A stretch of 64,000 nt of DNA from Brachypterus glaber (GCA_958510825.1 OY294051.1:31561667-31625666), one strand, 5' to 3'; shown: positions 12,072 through 26,500, counted from the stretch's first letter. Made by a program: numbers and translations. The notes: generated by a model from the sequence alone, not told the origin.

Positions 12072-12702
12072 CCAGGGGGTCTATTCTGGTTTCGTGCGGA
12101 AATAAACGCGTGAGGTGGATAATTTTCGGTCGGAGTGATCTCTCACATCACACGTGTGCAGATATTGCTATTCTCATATTTACAACGTTGTCAAGTTTTT
12201 ATACAAACTATGTCCAATCATATTATGCGACACGCGTCGGCGCATTACATATCAGTTGTTTTGTTCCTAACCTATATGTTTATTGTTATTTTCTCACCCA
12301 AAAGTAAATAAAAATGGAAAAAAAAACGGAAAAATCACCCGCCTTCAAAAAAATGAGTTAGTGGATATATTAAATAAACCACGATCACCTCCAAAACTTC
12401 GTCTAAATCCATAATTATTATCAATAAAACTGTAAACAGAAAAAACTAAACAAATCCAAACTAAATACCAACACAGTTCAAAATATTCAAAACAAAAATA
12501 ATCCGTGAACAACTCGTTTGCGCATGATTTACGGTGGATGTGAGTGTTCGCCTGGTTTAGACCAAGCGAACATCCACTGCAGGCGAAGTGAGCTTTGAGA
12601 ATACAAAACATGTAATTCTCACTCAATTTCGGTGAGATTCGGTGACCTTCACGCGAATTATCGAGCGGAAAAAATCCGCTCGAAACCAGAATAGACCCCC
12701 AG
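12072..12702. mobile_element. Inverted-repeat DNA element, about 630 bases
   Basis: The left end (cagggggtctattctggttt) is the reverse complement of the right end (aaaccagaatagacccccag). Sequence just inside (acgcgtgaggt, ggtcggagtgatctctca) pairs loosely with the other side. The open frames inside show no transposase motifs. No clear target-site duplication was found. Confidence 0.75.
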
Positions 12703-12856
12703 GAGTAATAATACTACTCTCAATTACATATAAGAGCAGACATTTACGTCAAGCAAAAATATATTTTTTTTTTGCGACTTTCTACCTGGTATGTAAATAT
12801 GTGAAAAATGACTTTTTTTATTCGATTGTATCTAAAAGCACCACTTGTATAATAAA

Positions 12857-13252
12857 CAGTACTCGCATAGGCGTCGCATCGACTCTAGCGTTGAAGCGAG
12901 GTTTTAAATATTTACATTTTTATTTCTTTTTATCTCGATTTTTTTAATGATTCCATTTAAACAAGTAAGGTGGGAAAAAAAGTGATCGGTAAATAAAAAT
13001 TAAAAACTTTCGTATTCTTTAAAGATAAAAATCGAATGTCGGTTTTTTCTTTGAAAAACACCGATATATACATATGTATAGTTAATATGTATAGTCAGTA
13101 TTGTTGTGTGTGACAAATTAGTCGTCAAATGTTTCAATTTATTGACCTTTAAAAAATGTCCCTCATATTTCGGCAAAATTATTCCGTAAGCCTATGTTTC
13201 TGTGTTTATTTTCAACGTTGATGAGTCATAACTGAGTTTACGCCGACTACTG
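12857..13252. mobile_element. hAT-type non-autonomous element, copy 2
   Basis: It has the same ends as the copy at 7138 (cagtactcgc and gccgactactg) and a perfect 8-bp flanking duplication ATAATAAA (12849-12856 and 13253-13260). It carries about 60 bases more than copy 1, including a gatatatacatatgtatag insertion. No coding sequence. Confidence 0.87.
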
Positions 13253-13432
13253 ATAATAAATGTGCACGAAAAGTTTGAGTTTTCGCACTAGTGCGAAAAG
13301 TAAAATAGTTGACGTTGATTGGTTGATTGATTTAAAACTGAAGACTTTCGAACTCTAACCTTAAATTTGTTGTCAAAAATACAAATTTATTAAAAATATT
13401 TCAATCGAATAAAAAATAGTGATATGATACAC

Positions 13433-14252
13433 TAGGGTGAACCTGATATTTTTGTATTGTTTAAAAAAAATTATTTAGGTGTAACTAGAAAATTCTTAAA
13501 ATATGAAAGTGATCAAACTTATCCAATTCGTAAAATTATCCATAAATCGTAAAAAATCGTTAAAAATTGTCTGTCATTTTTGTTTAAGTAAAAAAAAAAT
13601 TTTAAGGGATTGAAATCTTATCTTTTTCCTTTTGAGCATACAAAATTATGTGCCAAATTTCCAAATGATCAAAAGATACTAACCCGGTCCGAAAATCCGC
13701 CAAAGTTGTCCCTGACACTAAAATTTACGAATTTCTACCATCAAACAGTAAACAAACATTTTAAAAATGTATCAGATCATAATATTAAAATGATTTAACT
13801 AAAACCAAACGTGCTAAGCGTCAAACAATAGCTCCTAAATAAGCCACTTATTTGGCGATTAGCTTGTTTTGTTTTACACAAATCATTTTAATATTATGAA
13901 TAAATAAAAAAATGCATTAAATAAAAATAAATTCAGTCGATCTGATACATTTTTAATGGGCAACTTTGGCGTATTTTCGGCACAGGTTAGAATCTTTTGA
14001 TCATTTTAAAATTTGGCACATAATTTTTTATGCTTAAAAAGAAAAAAAAAGAATTCAAGGCCTATAAATTTTTCAATTATAAAAAAATACAGACAATATT
14101 AAACGATTTTTAGGATTTATGGGTAATTTTAGGAATTTTAGAGGGACAATTAGGACCCTTAGAGAAGTTTGATCAGTCTCATATTTTCAGAATATTCTAG
14201 ATACACCTAAATAAAAAATTTAAGATAATAAAAATACATAAGGTACACCCTA
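13433..14252. mobile_element. Long inverted-repeat element with 9-bp duplication
   Basis: The ends are TAGGGTGAACCT and AGGTACACCCTA. Arms of nearly 400 bases are inverted copies: for example tcaaaagatactaacccggt on the left pairs with gttagaatcttttgatcatt on the right. The element is flanked by ATGATACAC on both sides (13424-13432 and 14253-14261), a 9-bp duplication that fits a Mutator-like element better than hAT. The open frame at 13610-13798 is inside the arm and not a gene. Confidence 0.82.
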
Positions 14253-14487
14253 ATGATACACGGACGACACAAACACCGTAATCGTCCTAAAAACAGTATT
14301 TTTCGTCCTTGTATCATAAATTACTATTTTACTTCATCATTTTTTCTTGTTGTACACTTAAAACTAAAATAAGGAAAAAAAGGTAAATGTTTATATTAGA
14401 CTAGTGTTATTTACGATATATAATTGTTTTAGATTATTTTATACACGGTGTTATACACCATGTATATATAATAAAGAAAAAAGTAAG

Positions 14488-14493
14488 TTTATT
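14488..14493 (-). terminator. Candidate polyadenylation signal of Atg1
   Basis: AATAAA on the minus strand, 55 bases past the Atg1 stop codon. A second AATAAA overlaps the stop codon (14543-14548). Which one is used cannot be told from the sequence. Confidence 0.45.
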
Positions 14494-14547
14494 TTTAAGC
14501 AATAGATACACATTTTTACGTTTTAGATAATTTAAAATAAGTTTTAT

Positions 14548-17500
14548 TTAACTTAAGTCAGTAGCATAGATATAACCTTGCTGTTGCAATACGTATAGGC
14601 GTTTTTCTACGGCATCTTTATCTGCAAAAAATATAAATGATATGAGTATATATCTCAAAAAACTGTAAGACCTATCTTAAAAATGCGATAATAGCCCTAA
14701 CACAAAAATGATAAAGGGTTTTTGTATTACGGTCAGTGAGTGATAAGAGAGATCACTAAAATTTTTAGTTTTTGTCCTCCTTTACTCACTCAACGCACCC
14801 CCATGTTAACCATATTTGAAATGACCATTCTCAAAAATGCGATAAAAGTCCTAACACAAAAATGATACAGGGTTTTTGTATTACGGTCAGTGACAAGAGA
14901 GTTATCGCTAAAATTGTTAGTTTTTGACCTCCTTTACTCACTTAACGCACCCCCATGTTAACCAAATTTGAAATAACTATAAAGGACCTAAATCGTTTTG
15001 AAAAAGCATTTTTAAAATCGACTTTTTTTAACGCCCACTTTTTCACGTTTTCTTTAAGAATGAATACTTTAAATCCGATAATGAAAAATTTGCCAATTTT
15101 TCAGTCGTTTTCAAGCCACCCATACAAATTACAATCTTTGTCCTTTTAGAGAAAAGTAGGCAGACATTTTTAAATGTTATAAAGGAGGAGAAAGTATTAT
15201 AAAAACCGCAAGAATCGTGGGTCGTAACATATAACCCAACAAACATTTTGTAGTGTTATTAACACCTGAAGGTGTTATAAGGGTAACATAAATACCTAAA
15301 TTTCTATACAGGGGGTATAAAAGTAACGCAGTTACCTCGGTGTTGAAATTCTCCAAATTAGTGTTATAAAGGTCATAAGTGGTGGTGTAAAGGTTACCGT
15401 CACCGTGACCGGTTACTAAAAATGTTATAAGGAAGCTCTTTTTAGGTTTCCGCAACCTTTATAGAACTTAAATTGTTAATTGGGAAAGGAGTTTAGAAGT
15501 TATACTTACATTTGGTTAATAATATTTTATCATGCTGATTGTGAACTTGCTGAGACAAACTGTGGAGTAAAATCTGAGCTGTTTGGTATCTTTGAAAGGT
15601 TTCCTCAGGTTTACCAAAAAGTTCATCTAGGGCAGCAGACTGACACTTAAAAAAAACAAGAAAAATGTTTATCCAATACATACAGATAATAAGACAATTA
15701 CCAGCTTTATTTTAAATAGATAAACTCAATAATAACCCTCGCGTGGCTTTTACTTTATTGAGTGGATAATTACTTATTTTACCCACTCAACTGTCACTTG
15801 TCAAATTATTTTCTTGTAAATGTCATTAAAATTTTTAATAAAAATATGAATTCCTAATCTATTTATTGGATAAAACCTTGTATGGCACTCATGGGTAAAC
15901 CGATATTGCCCTCTCGAAAATTAACCTGCTTGGCTGACGCCTCGCAGGTTAATTTTCTCATGGGCAATATCTTACTTTACCCATTAGTACCATAAATAAC
16001 TATTATTTGGGTATTGTTATGCACTAATGTGTTTACCAACATTGTTGTATTATAACGAGTGATGCCCCTATAATTTGGTGGGGGGGCAGAAACAAAAAAA
16101 TTCGAACTAAAGATTTTACGTATTTTTTATTATGGGCCCATAGAAATGACTATATTATTATTAATTAGAAACTTACCATTTGTATTGCGTGGTTGTACAA
16201 AATTTTGTCAGCCGTAATGTTTGTGGATCCAACTTTGTTTAACAAGCCAGAATTGTTCAGTTGCTTGCATTCGTTAAGAGTGGTCCTAAATTTTGTGTTC
16301 AATGTTGTAACAACTAAAAAAAAACACGAAATTAGTTGTTTGTTTAATTCTGTATAATATAGCCGCTTTTTGTATTATAAATCTGTACGAAAAGTTAGAT
16401 TTTCGCCCGACAGTAGTAGTGCAAAAAATAAAGTACTTGACGCTGATTAATTGATGAATATTGAAACTGATGTCTGAGCCTCGATTAACAGAAAAATTAC
16501 CGTTTTTGGTCCATTCGACCAAACGTATGAAACACGGGCCGATAGGTGAGTGGCGTAATCACCTGAATGATTAATAGCTATTATACGCGAGTAGAATACT
16601 ATGCCTTACCCACGGGTGATTACGCCACTATCCTATCAGCTTATGTCGAAAAACTTACACTCACTGATTAATAGCAATTATAATACGCTCGTTAAATAAT
16701 AAACTATTTTTACTGGCATCGTTAGCTCAGAAATGACCTATTTTAACTTTTTACGAAAAAAAAACAGCCTTTCACACCGTTTCTGTCACTTTTGAGAACG
16801 GAATTGTGTTTAGCGTGCCCAAATATATAAAAAATATATTTTTTCTATTACCTAATTAAGTGCTAGCTTACATATCGTCGGCTTACAAGTTAAAGGCACA
16901 AAGTCACTTTTTTGCAAAAATGGGATTTTAATGGCACTGTCATTAATTTTTGATGATCTATGTATAGGTTAACCAAACTAACTTCTAGCTGGACTGCCAA
17001 GGGAGTTACGCACTATACAAAATGCAACAATTCGATTTTGATTAAAATGTTATCTGGCAATAGGCACTAAGTCACTTAGTGCACTTAGTGCGTTTTATTT
17101 GTAGATTATTTTAAATGTTTCTGCACTTTCTAAAAAGAGTTAATTTATAAAAATATGATTAAGAAAATTAAGCAATCTTTGTTTTATTTATAATAATATT
17201 TTTATTAAAATTAGAAATAGCCGATATATATACAAATAATTGAATAGGTGCAGATTTTTATAAAAAATATAAATAAAAAAAACTAACTGATAGATTTTTT
17301 AAATTTTGATCTTAAATCCCTGGTTACTACATAAATAATAAGAATATAAAAAAAATCTAAAGTTCGCGGCCTTAGAATTGCACCGTGAAGTGTTTTATCA
17401 CTAATAATGATTCATTGTAATTATTGGCTTTAGGAGATGCTTCTTTGCCGGCACAGCCGATGGCCTCTGAAAACTGTCTTAGTTCTGGCGTAGTAAGCAG

Positions 17501-20500
17501 TTTCATATAATTAATACTAATTAATTATTATTATTAGTTTTGGAAACGTTCTTTAAACAATCAAAAAGTCCATACCCTTCTTTTAAAAATCTTGTTTTTG
17601 AAAATTTATGTAAACAACTTGTTTTCTACTTTATAGTTATACATTACGTTTAATTAATAGAAGGGTTTTAATTTTAAATAGTGTTTTTTTATATTATTTT
17701 ATTGACTTAGTGCTCTTTACTTGTAAGCCGACTTCGTGGGCCTACAAGTAAAAGGCACTAAGTCCATGTCTTTTTTCAAATTTAGTTGAATTAAACTACT
17801 TCAATTTTTCTTTATTTAACTGCAAATGGGACATTATTATGTCCAAACATGTGATTGCAATTTGCGGTAGTTTATTTCCAAAAACAACTATTACAAAAAT
17901 TAAAAAACAACAATGAAAGTTAAATTTGTCAATATCTCAAAACCATGTTTTTGGACTTGGTGCTCTTTACTTGTAAGCCGACGATATTATCTACCGTTGT
18001 CAAGGCTTGGCAACCAATAAAATCAGTGAACTTATTTATTATTAAGCATTATTTATTGACGACGGTCAATAATGAAAAATTTTGAGACAACTAGAGGAAA
18101 GTCGCCTAATTTCGGATACCATTTACAATGTTTTCAATATTTAATACTCGGTATTGTTTTTTGATATTTTTTTTATATAACCAGATACAACTTATTATAG
18201 CGAACCATGATTTATTATAAAAGCAATTTTATTATAGTTTATTTTTTCCAAAAAACACGGTTAAAAAAAATCAGCGCATTTTTGTGCATTTGAAAAAGGG
18301 CTCCTAATTTCGGACATATCCGAAAAAAATTTTTCAAGAGTAGATCTGGATCCCATTGCTTATGTTTCTTGTTATTCCTTCACATTTAAGACGTAATTTA
18401 ATCATTAAGCGATTTTCTACGAAATACTATAGGAACTATAATTTTAGATTCCCAATTTCGAATATCTTAGTATCTTAGGTAATTTTCGTTTTTTCAAAAT
18501 TGTTTATCTTAGTTTGTTGTATCATTATTATAAAAATAATAATTAATGGTTGGGTATCCTGAATAATAATTACTTTGCGGATATCCGAAATTGGGAAACA
18601 AATGCACAAAAATGGTCTATCCAAAATTAGGCAACTTTCTGCTTTTTAGATTAGAAATTTGTAGAATGTTTACGTTTTCAAATTGCTTAATTATGAATAG
18701 TGGATCAACTTAACTAACATCATAACTTACCCAAGACAGAATCACGAACTTTTATAACGTTTATTTATAAAATAAACAAGCATAATAATGCAACTGAGCA
18801 CAAAACTGCCATTTGCAATATAAACGATTTGTGCTGCCATTTAAAGGGGAGAAGCTCTACCGTTATCATATTACAGGACGGATTTAGTTTGACTTTTGGC
18901 TTCACATAAAAGTAGGTTTCTGTTTACCTTTGCAGACAGTATCTTAAATACACTACTATCCGAAATTTGGAAACCAACCGAAATTAGGCGCATTTCCTCT
19001 ACTAACTTTTTTTCAACTTATTTGTCAAACTGACAGCCATGACAAAATAATTTTTAAACTTTATTTTTAACTGATATTTAGAGTTACTAGCTGTAGGTAG
19101 TAGAAAAAATAGTATATGCACCACGTATGCGAACTAAAACAGTTCAAGTGTTCTCGACTGATTTTTTGCCTTGGAGTCTCAGCAAAAAAACTTCAGTCTC
19201 GAACACTAAAGACCTAGTTCGCATACTAGGTGCATAATATACTATTTTTACACTTGGCTTTGTTAGCTCAGAATCGACCTAATTTTACAAGATGACTTGA
19301 AAGTGAAGGGAATTATATGTTGTTAGCTGAAAAAAATAACCCAAAAATGAAAAACCCCTAGCTGTACAAGTATAATTTTACAAGATGACTTGAAAGTGAA
19401 GGGAATTATATGTTGTTAGCTGAAAAAAACAACCCAAAAATAAAAAACCCCTAGCTGTACAAGTATTTAAAAAATTCTAAAAACTTACCACTCTTGACGG
19501 TGGCACTGGGCCGCAACTGTCCAGATTTCAGCTGTTTTGTAGCCAAATTCAGCCCCGAACTCAACAGTTGAAGGGCTCTAACCAGAAGTACCAACTGTTC
19601 AGCTCTACGTCCTAATTCGGTCTGTGGTTGGTTCTGTGGAGAGGAATCGACCAATGCAGCCAAAGGGGCGGACCTTTGAGCCGCTAAATCTAAAATACAG
19701 TTGCTTAAGGCCAGGACAAAGTTTATTTTGGCCAGAGTCTCATTGTGCTCTTTCTGCAAGAAATAAAATATCTTTTTTTTTGTTTGTTATCTAGAGACAT
19801 TTAAATACAGAGTGTTAAAACAAAGAGGTACAAACGAAATTTAAGAAGCGATTATACATCCAACAAAATTTCGTTGGTGTAGTTTCAGATATATTAATTA
19901 AATATCCTATTTTAGAAGGATCCTTTGGAGGGATGTAGCTCTATTAGGACACATTTCCGGACCAATCTTTATAGGATTTTAAAAAATATTTTTAAATGTA
20001 GAATCACCACTTAAATTTAGTACCTTTATTTTTAAAACACTGTAATAATATACATATTATGTTGAGTTAGGACTAGTTTTAAGGCGCTTCAAGCGGCTTA
20101 TTAGAAAATAGGTTGGATAAGCACAAAACAGGCATGTAATTTTAATAGTTTATTACGTACCGAGTACGCCAAACTAGTTTTTAGTTCATGAGAGTGCTTA
20201 TTTTTTTAGAAGGCAGAGCCGAGTAAAAAAAAGCACTCGAAGTGCACTGGAATTGGTTTGCGTCGAGGTGCGTATAGTATTTTTCCTACATCCAAAAAAC
20301 GCAAAATTGTCTTAAAAATAATTTGATTAATTTGACATTTTGTGTTTTGTTTTCTGACAGCAGATATGTAAAATCAGCTGACTATCACTTTCCGACCACT
20401 GTCATGGCAACGGGTGGAAAATAAGCACTACTAACTAGATCGTAGGAGAAATATTTTATATTAAATAAATGAAATAAAAATGAACCAAGCCGTAAATTAT

Positions 20501-23500
20501 TTAAATAATTACTAAAACTTTTTAACTTCAAACAAAAAGTAAATCTAATCTTTAAACAAAAATAACACTCCACAGGGTGGGTCAAAATAAAAAAAATAGA
20601 CACTTTTTACAGTTATAATTTTTCCCCTCTTAGATATTTTTACGTATTGTATTTCTCAGTAGTAAAGGATAAAAAATAAACTACAACTTTAGATTTAAAT
20701 TTAAACATGCCATGCCAACCATATATATTATACAATTTTCCATCTTCATTATGTTAAATGGACTTTTTGCAATAGGGTATGTTTAAATTAGCACCTTTAT
20801 AAATAGTTTTACTACTGACAAATATAAAGTTATATTAAATACGTAAACTTATCTATACAGTCTTTGATGTTCTGAGTCCAAATTTCGTCAACATCAGTCA
20901 AAAGACAAAATTTTATAACAGTTACCCTGCACACACACGTAGTTTCAAAGTAAGCCGATACAATTATGGTAGAAAAGAATCTATTTCAGCCGAGTATATT
21001 TACCTCAAGCAAAGTTTCTTCGGGCAATTCGGGCGCCAAAAACATCAGGGGGTGGTTATCATTGCTGGCTGTCGTATCACCAAACAAGGTCTGATAATTA
21101 CCCATTTCGGAAATTTCGGGCAAAGTAACTGCTCTCGTGCAAAAGGGTATAACGGGTGATCTGCCCAAGTTATTGTTATCGCTTAAATTGGGGCTACTCA
21201 ACATTGGCACTCGAGCTAATGGTCCGCTAAGTACTGGAGGTGACGTACCAGAACGTCGTAGAGGCGAGTTCATGGGGATATTTTTAGCTGCCGTGGGCGA
21301 CACAGTCCACACGTTGGGTGGGGGAGGGGTTTCACACAAGCTGCCCGATGTCGAACGTCTGCGTCCGCCAGGGGGCGTGCCGATCACAAACTGCACCTGG
21401 ATCAAAGCATAAGCAATTTTTAAAAACTCCCCAGATAGCAATATTAGACTTGCCTTTGTACTGTCAACAGTGTTACTGTTCACTTAAGGGATGCTAAGAA
21501 ATATTTATTTTTTCAGATTAGTTTTTATTCATAATATCCAGTAAGGACATAAAATTATTTTTGTATAGCCCATAGAGTACGAATTTTTTTTTTGTAACAC
21601 ACAATGACGCTCTGTGAGTCGAGATATTATGATTCAATTTGTATATTTTCTTCAAAAATAAATATTATTTACATCTAATGGTTAAGACGTTTTGTAAATG
21701 ATTTTTTTGTTCCACAGGGCCCCTTGAAAAAAATTTCAGACTTTGAAAAACAAAACACTGTTAAAGGCAGAATTAAAAAACATTTTAACCGAGGTCGCCA
21801 CTTGGCGTCATAAGGTTATGACGTTACTCATATGAGTAAAATAAAAATAAAATCGACCTCCGAGATTTTTTTATAAAAAATATTATTTTTGGAGTCAATT
21901 TAAAATTCCACACTGTGACCCTAAGGCAAGTCTTAGATTGCTCCAAAGTATAATGGCGTAAGCTTTAGCACCAAATGACTACAGTCTAATTTTCATAGTA
22001 TTTAGTCTGTCGCAGATTAGATTTAAAGTCAGATTGCTTGTATAAAAATGCCTTTATACACTGTTATACAACTCAAAATATTTTCTAAATGAAAAAGTTT
22101 TTTTTTTGGGAATAAGTATTATTATTAAAAAAGGGAAAAACTGAAACTATACAAATTGTGCAACAACGTATAATTGGACCTTTTCTAAATGCTCCTAAAC
22201 CCACAAACCCTGTAACTGTTAAACTGACTTAGCCATAATGACAAGTCTAGGTTTTGTGGTATAAGGCTTAAGAAAATTAAAAGATTCATAAAAGTACTTA
22301 CAGATGGCGGTGAAAGCGAACTGATGTCAATGTCATTCTTCTTCTCGGGCCTCTTCATACTGATAGGCTGAGATCTGGGGATGTTACTGTTGCTCACAAC
22401 CTTGGTGGGTGACTGGGGTTCCTCTTTTTTGTCTTGACTGTACATTCTTTGGAAATTGTCCCGCTGAGTGGGAACGGGAATGGGATCGGAGATTGGCAAG
22501 AAACTAGGTCGGCTGGGACTGGCTACGGGTTGGGTCGGTAGAGGTGTGGACCTTACCGGAATTTTCAGGTTACTAGAAAATATATAATAAGTCAAAATAT
22601 TCTTTTTAATTTAATTATGAGGGTGGTTTTTAAATAATGTCACTAGCCATCTAGAAGAAAGAACCGCAATAAAACGGCTTTACATATTTTAACCCTTAGA
22701 GGCAAATTAATCCTGCTGTACTGACAGTGACAAAAAAAAACTTTTTAATTTAAATAAGAAGACGCTTTTTTCCACCGTTGCCAAGTCGCACATAAACGGC
22801 GTGGCCGATAATCATAAATATTCTCTAAAATGTAAAGCATATCTCAGAAAACTTCGCAACGTGACAGTGTTTGTTCTTGAAAGCTTCTTTTACCCAATCA
22901 CAGGCCAGCAACGCCAGAAACTACACTTGGCGTCACTGGCTTGTGATTGATCAAAATTAAGGTTGGAAAACTGTTGCTATCGCAAAAAGTAAGGTTAACT
23001 GTCAAATGATCTGACAGTAGAATTTCAAATTTGATACCTTTTATTGCAGTAGTGTGAAGATGCATGATTCCAATTGGTTGGAATTCGAAACTACCGGATA
23101 ATATTATTCTAGCGCTGTGACATTATTAGAATGTTTAAAAATATTGCCTATTGTTTTACTCAAGATGACTTTACTTTGTAAAATTATCTTGGTTTTACTA
23201 GAGCGATGAAGTAGTTAAATATTTTAAAATGTTTTTAGAACGCAGCTTCGCGCGGTTTTCTTTTATAAAATTAGGTTATAACCGTTACAGAAATTATGAC
23301 TATTCTTTTTTATTTACCTCGGTTTTTCTGCTCGCTCCACGCTCTCTGCTGATTGGTCATGAACATGTTGCGGAACTATAACATAATCGTCTTCAGGACT
23401 TGAGCTCAAAGCGGTTCTTGTAGATCTTGGCGATTCTACAGCGGTTACATGAACATATTTTATGTAATTTGACATACTGACATTTGTTATACTACCTTTA

Positions 23501-26500
23501 CATTCAAGATATCTAATAAAAAGCCGGGCATTGAAAAATAAAACACTCGACTACCCTGATAACGTTTCAAGAAACCGAGAAAAAAATATTTTTTTGGGAC
23601 TCGTAGGAAAAAAATACGTAAAATTTACCTATTATCCATGCCCATTTTATAAATAAAAACAGTTAATTAGATATCTTGAACATGTCTACTTGTTAACTAA
23701 AGAAAATTTGAAAAAAATTCAAGCAATAACAAAAAAGTAAATAAAAAAATGAATTTCATGATATAAAAATATTTTTTTAAGTTTACCTGGTGCAGATCTT
23801 GGGGGCGTGGCCACTTTTATTGGTGGAGATGTACGTATTGGTACCTTGGTCATAGTTGGAGAACCATATACTGTTAAAGGCAAATCTAAAACAAAAAATC
23901 GGGGTAATTTTAGGAAAATTTAAGTTTTAAATGTTTTTAATACATACCTCCTGATACAGGGCTTTGTGACTGTGGAGGCTCGGGACGTTGCAAAAATTTG
24001 TGATTAAAGAAAGTTTCAAAATTCATACGTTCTTTGGCGCTTCTTTTTAGTAATCCCATAAGCAACTCGCATAGTTCAGGGCTTGTGCCAGCTGGTATCC
24101 TGTAAAAAAATGAATAAAAATTAAAATAGCTGAAAATTTAGTAAAACTTTCAGTGTTTTAAATTAGGATAACGGGTCTTGTAATTTTTGCGAGGCTCATA
24201 AAAAAAGACAAATTTCATTCAAAACGGTGTCAACAATTTAATTTTAGTCCCTGTGTGCCAAAATAAATAAAATAAGAATTTTAAATGCGATAAAACATAT
24301 ATATTTTTAATAATACACCTAATATTGTTTATAATTTAACGATTTTATTGAATTTCATCACCTATTTACAAAAAGTGCAAAAATTGAAGTTTAAGTCAGA
24401 TTACATGATTCAAATAATTAACAATAGATGGCTCATATTTATTTTTCTTACATAAAATAAACGGATCTAATAATTTATATAATTTTCACTCAAATTTTTA
24501 ATTTGCAAAATATTTTATGGTAGTAGTGGTAGCAAATTTTTTTTGTGTTGGCCAAAGCTGGACAGCTAGGCCATTTATGGCCCTTTTTGTCATCCCAGGC
24601 AATCCCAGCCATTTACTAATTTGAGTCCTTCTTCAACCCGCCCGTCCTTTCAATAAAGGTCAGGATTTTGGACCAGGCGAGGTCTCCTAATTCCTCTTGG
24701 TTCAACCAATTTGGTTGAGTCTTTGAGTTTCAAAGACTTGCAACCTAATCCTGTCATATCTGACACACTCGGCTATATTTTATGGTAACTTTCTTTATTT
24801 TTATAGACAAGAGATGGCACCACGTGCGCGATAGGTTCCTTCTATATCCAGAGCCAAAATGAAGTTATTCAGTGTTTGAAAAATATATATGCCTACATTC
24901 TAAAATATTCATAGAAAAATATATTTTCAGAAAAATAAATAAATATTGGATAAAACATTGTACGTTACGCGTGAATTAGGTCATGTTGCCCAGTCAGTCT
25001 TGGCGGGCCTTTTGGATCAAACACATCGATAATCTTAATGATTTTAACATTTACGATTTTAATCGATGTCTTATCACTATAAGTACTTTAAATAACTATT
25101 ACTTACTTTGGTGCAAGATTGGCATTTTTTTCGTAAAACAGTTTTAGAGCTTGTGGTGTGTTAGCTTGGAAAGGTGCTTTCCCCGTCAAACATTGAAAAA
25201 CTATGGTTCCCAAACTCCACAGATCGGCTTTTGCATCATATTGAAGGGACATTATGACTTCTGGAGCCTAAAAAGTAAAAAAAATCATATAAGTTTAAGT
25301 TAACACGTTCATTGCCGGCCATATTTCCGGCGTGCACGTCGTTGGCCGGGTACGTAAAGTTTTAAAACATATGGTTCTATTTTTTGAAAGTGAATAACTA
25401 TTTATCACTTTGGTATATTTGCAGACAGATTGGTGTAACGTATTAGGATGTATCTAAGCGGCTGGAGCGAACGCAGCATCTACCTACAACGGCCGACTCA
25501 CAACTGAGCTGTTGTTGTTAGGCATACTGGCCGTTTTCGCCAGCGAACGTGTTAAGAAGTAACCTAAGAATTTATTTAATTTTGATAGTCTAATATTTTT
25601 TTGTATCAAAAATAGTGCAAACTGTTACTATATGCTTACCATGTACATGGGGCTACCGCAGAGAGTGGCCGCCATCACACCATCTTGTAGAAATCTTGCA
25701 AAGCCAAAATCAGCTAAAGAAAAAATAACAAAAATTAACATTTTCCAGAACTATACCTATTTTGTTTTTAGATCAGGTCTACTCTTAAAGGGACTCAATA
25801 ATTTAAATTTAAATCAATAATTTAAATTATTGCTGTCTATCGAAATGACGTCCTTACTTAACCCTCCATTTACCACGTTGGGGTGTGGCAAACCCCAATG
25901 AATTTATTAAAAAATATATATTTAGTCTAATTCTGTGGGCACGTACACTCGTCCACATTCGTAAAACACTTCAAAGCGTCCTTTCGTGTAGTGAGCTCTG
26001 TTGTGAGAAGAACCGTAGAGAAACGGGAATGAGTGAAAGTGCTCTGGGGTTTATGGAACCCCGCATGATTAATAGCAACATTTATTTTAACCTTTTACAA
26101 TTTTTTTAAGTAATATGCTAAATATTGCTCATAATTTATTACTTAGTTACTATTTTATAGATATTTTGATGATTGAAACTTATTTCAGCCAGAAAAATAT
26201 TTGTTGCTGACTGACATTATTTATTCAGACGTAAATTCAGCAAAGGGAGTATTATTGGTATATTATGGGAGTCTTATAGTCACATCATGGACGTCTCCTG
26301 GGACTAGCGACCCGAAAGCTCTTTAGGGCTAATGCGGAATTGTATTTTGTTATTAACGTTTTACAATATTTTTTATTAAAATAAGTAGTGTTTGATATTT
26401 TTTCGTGTATTTTCTATTGGGGTTTAATAAACCCCACGTAGTTAACTAGGTAACTTTTTTCCACCTGGTTAAGTAAGGGTTAAATGACAGTGGTTGCGTG

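Noticed and set aside
21137..21412. Plus-strand open frame of 91 codons
   Set aside because: It is the antisense of Atg1 exon 13.
24540..24780. Possible tRNA-derived SINE
   Set aside because: The region is less AT-rich and has paired words (ggccatttatggccc; ggttcaaccaatttggttgag), but no A and B box arrangement or tail could be shown.
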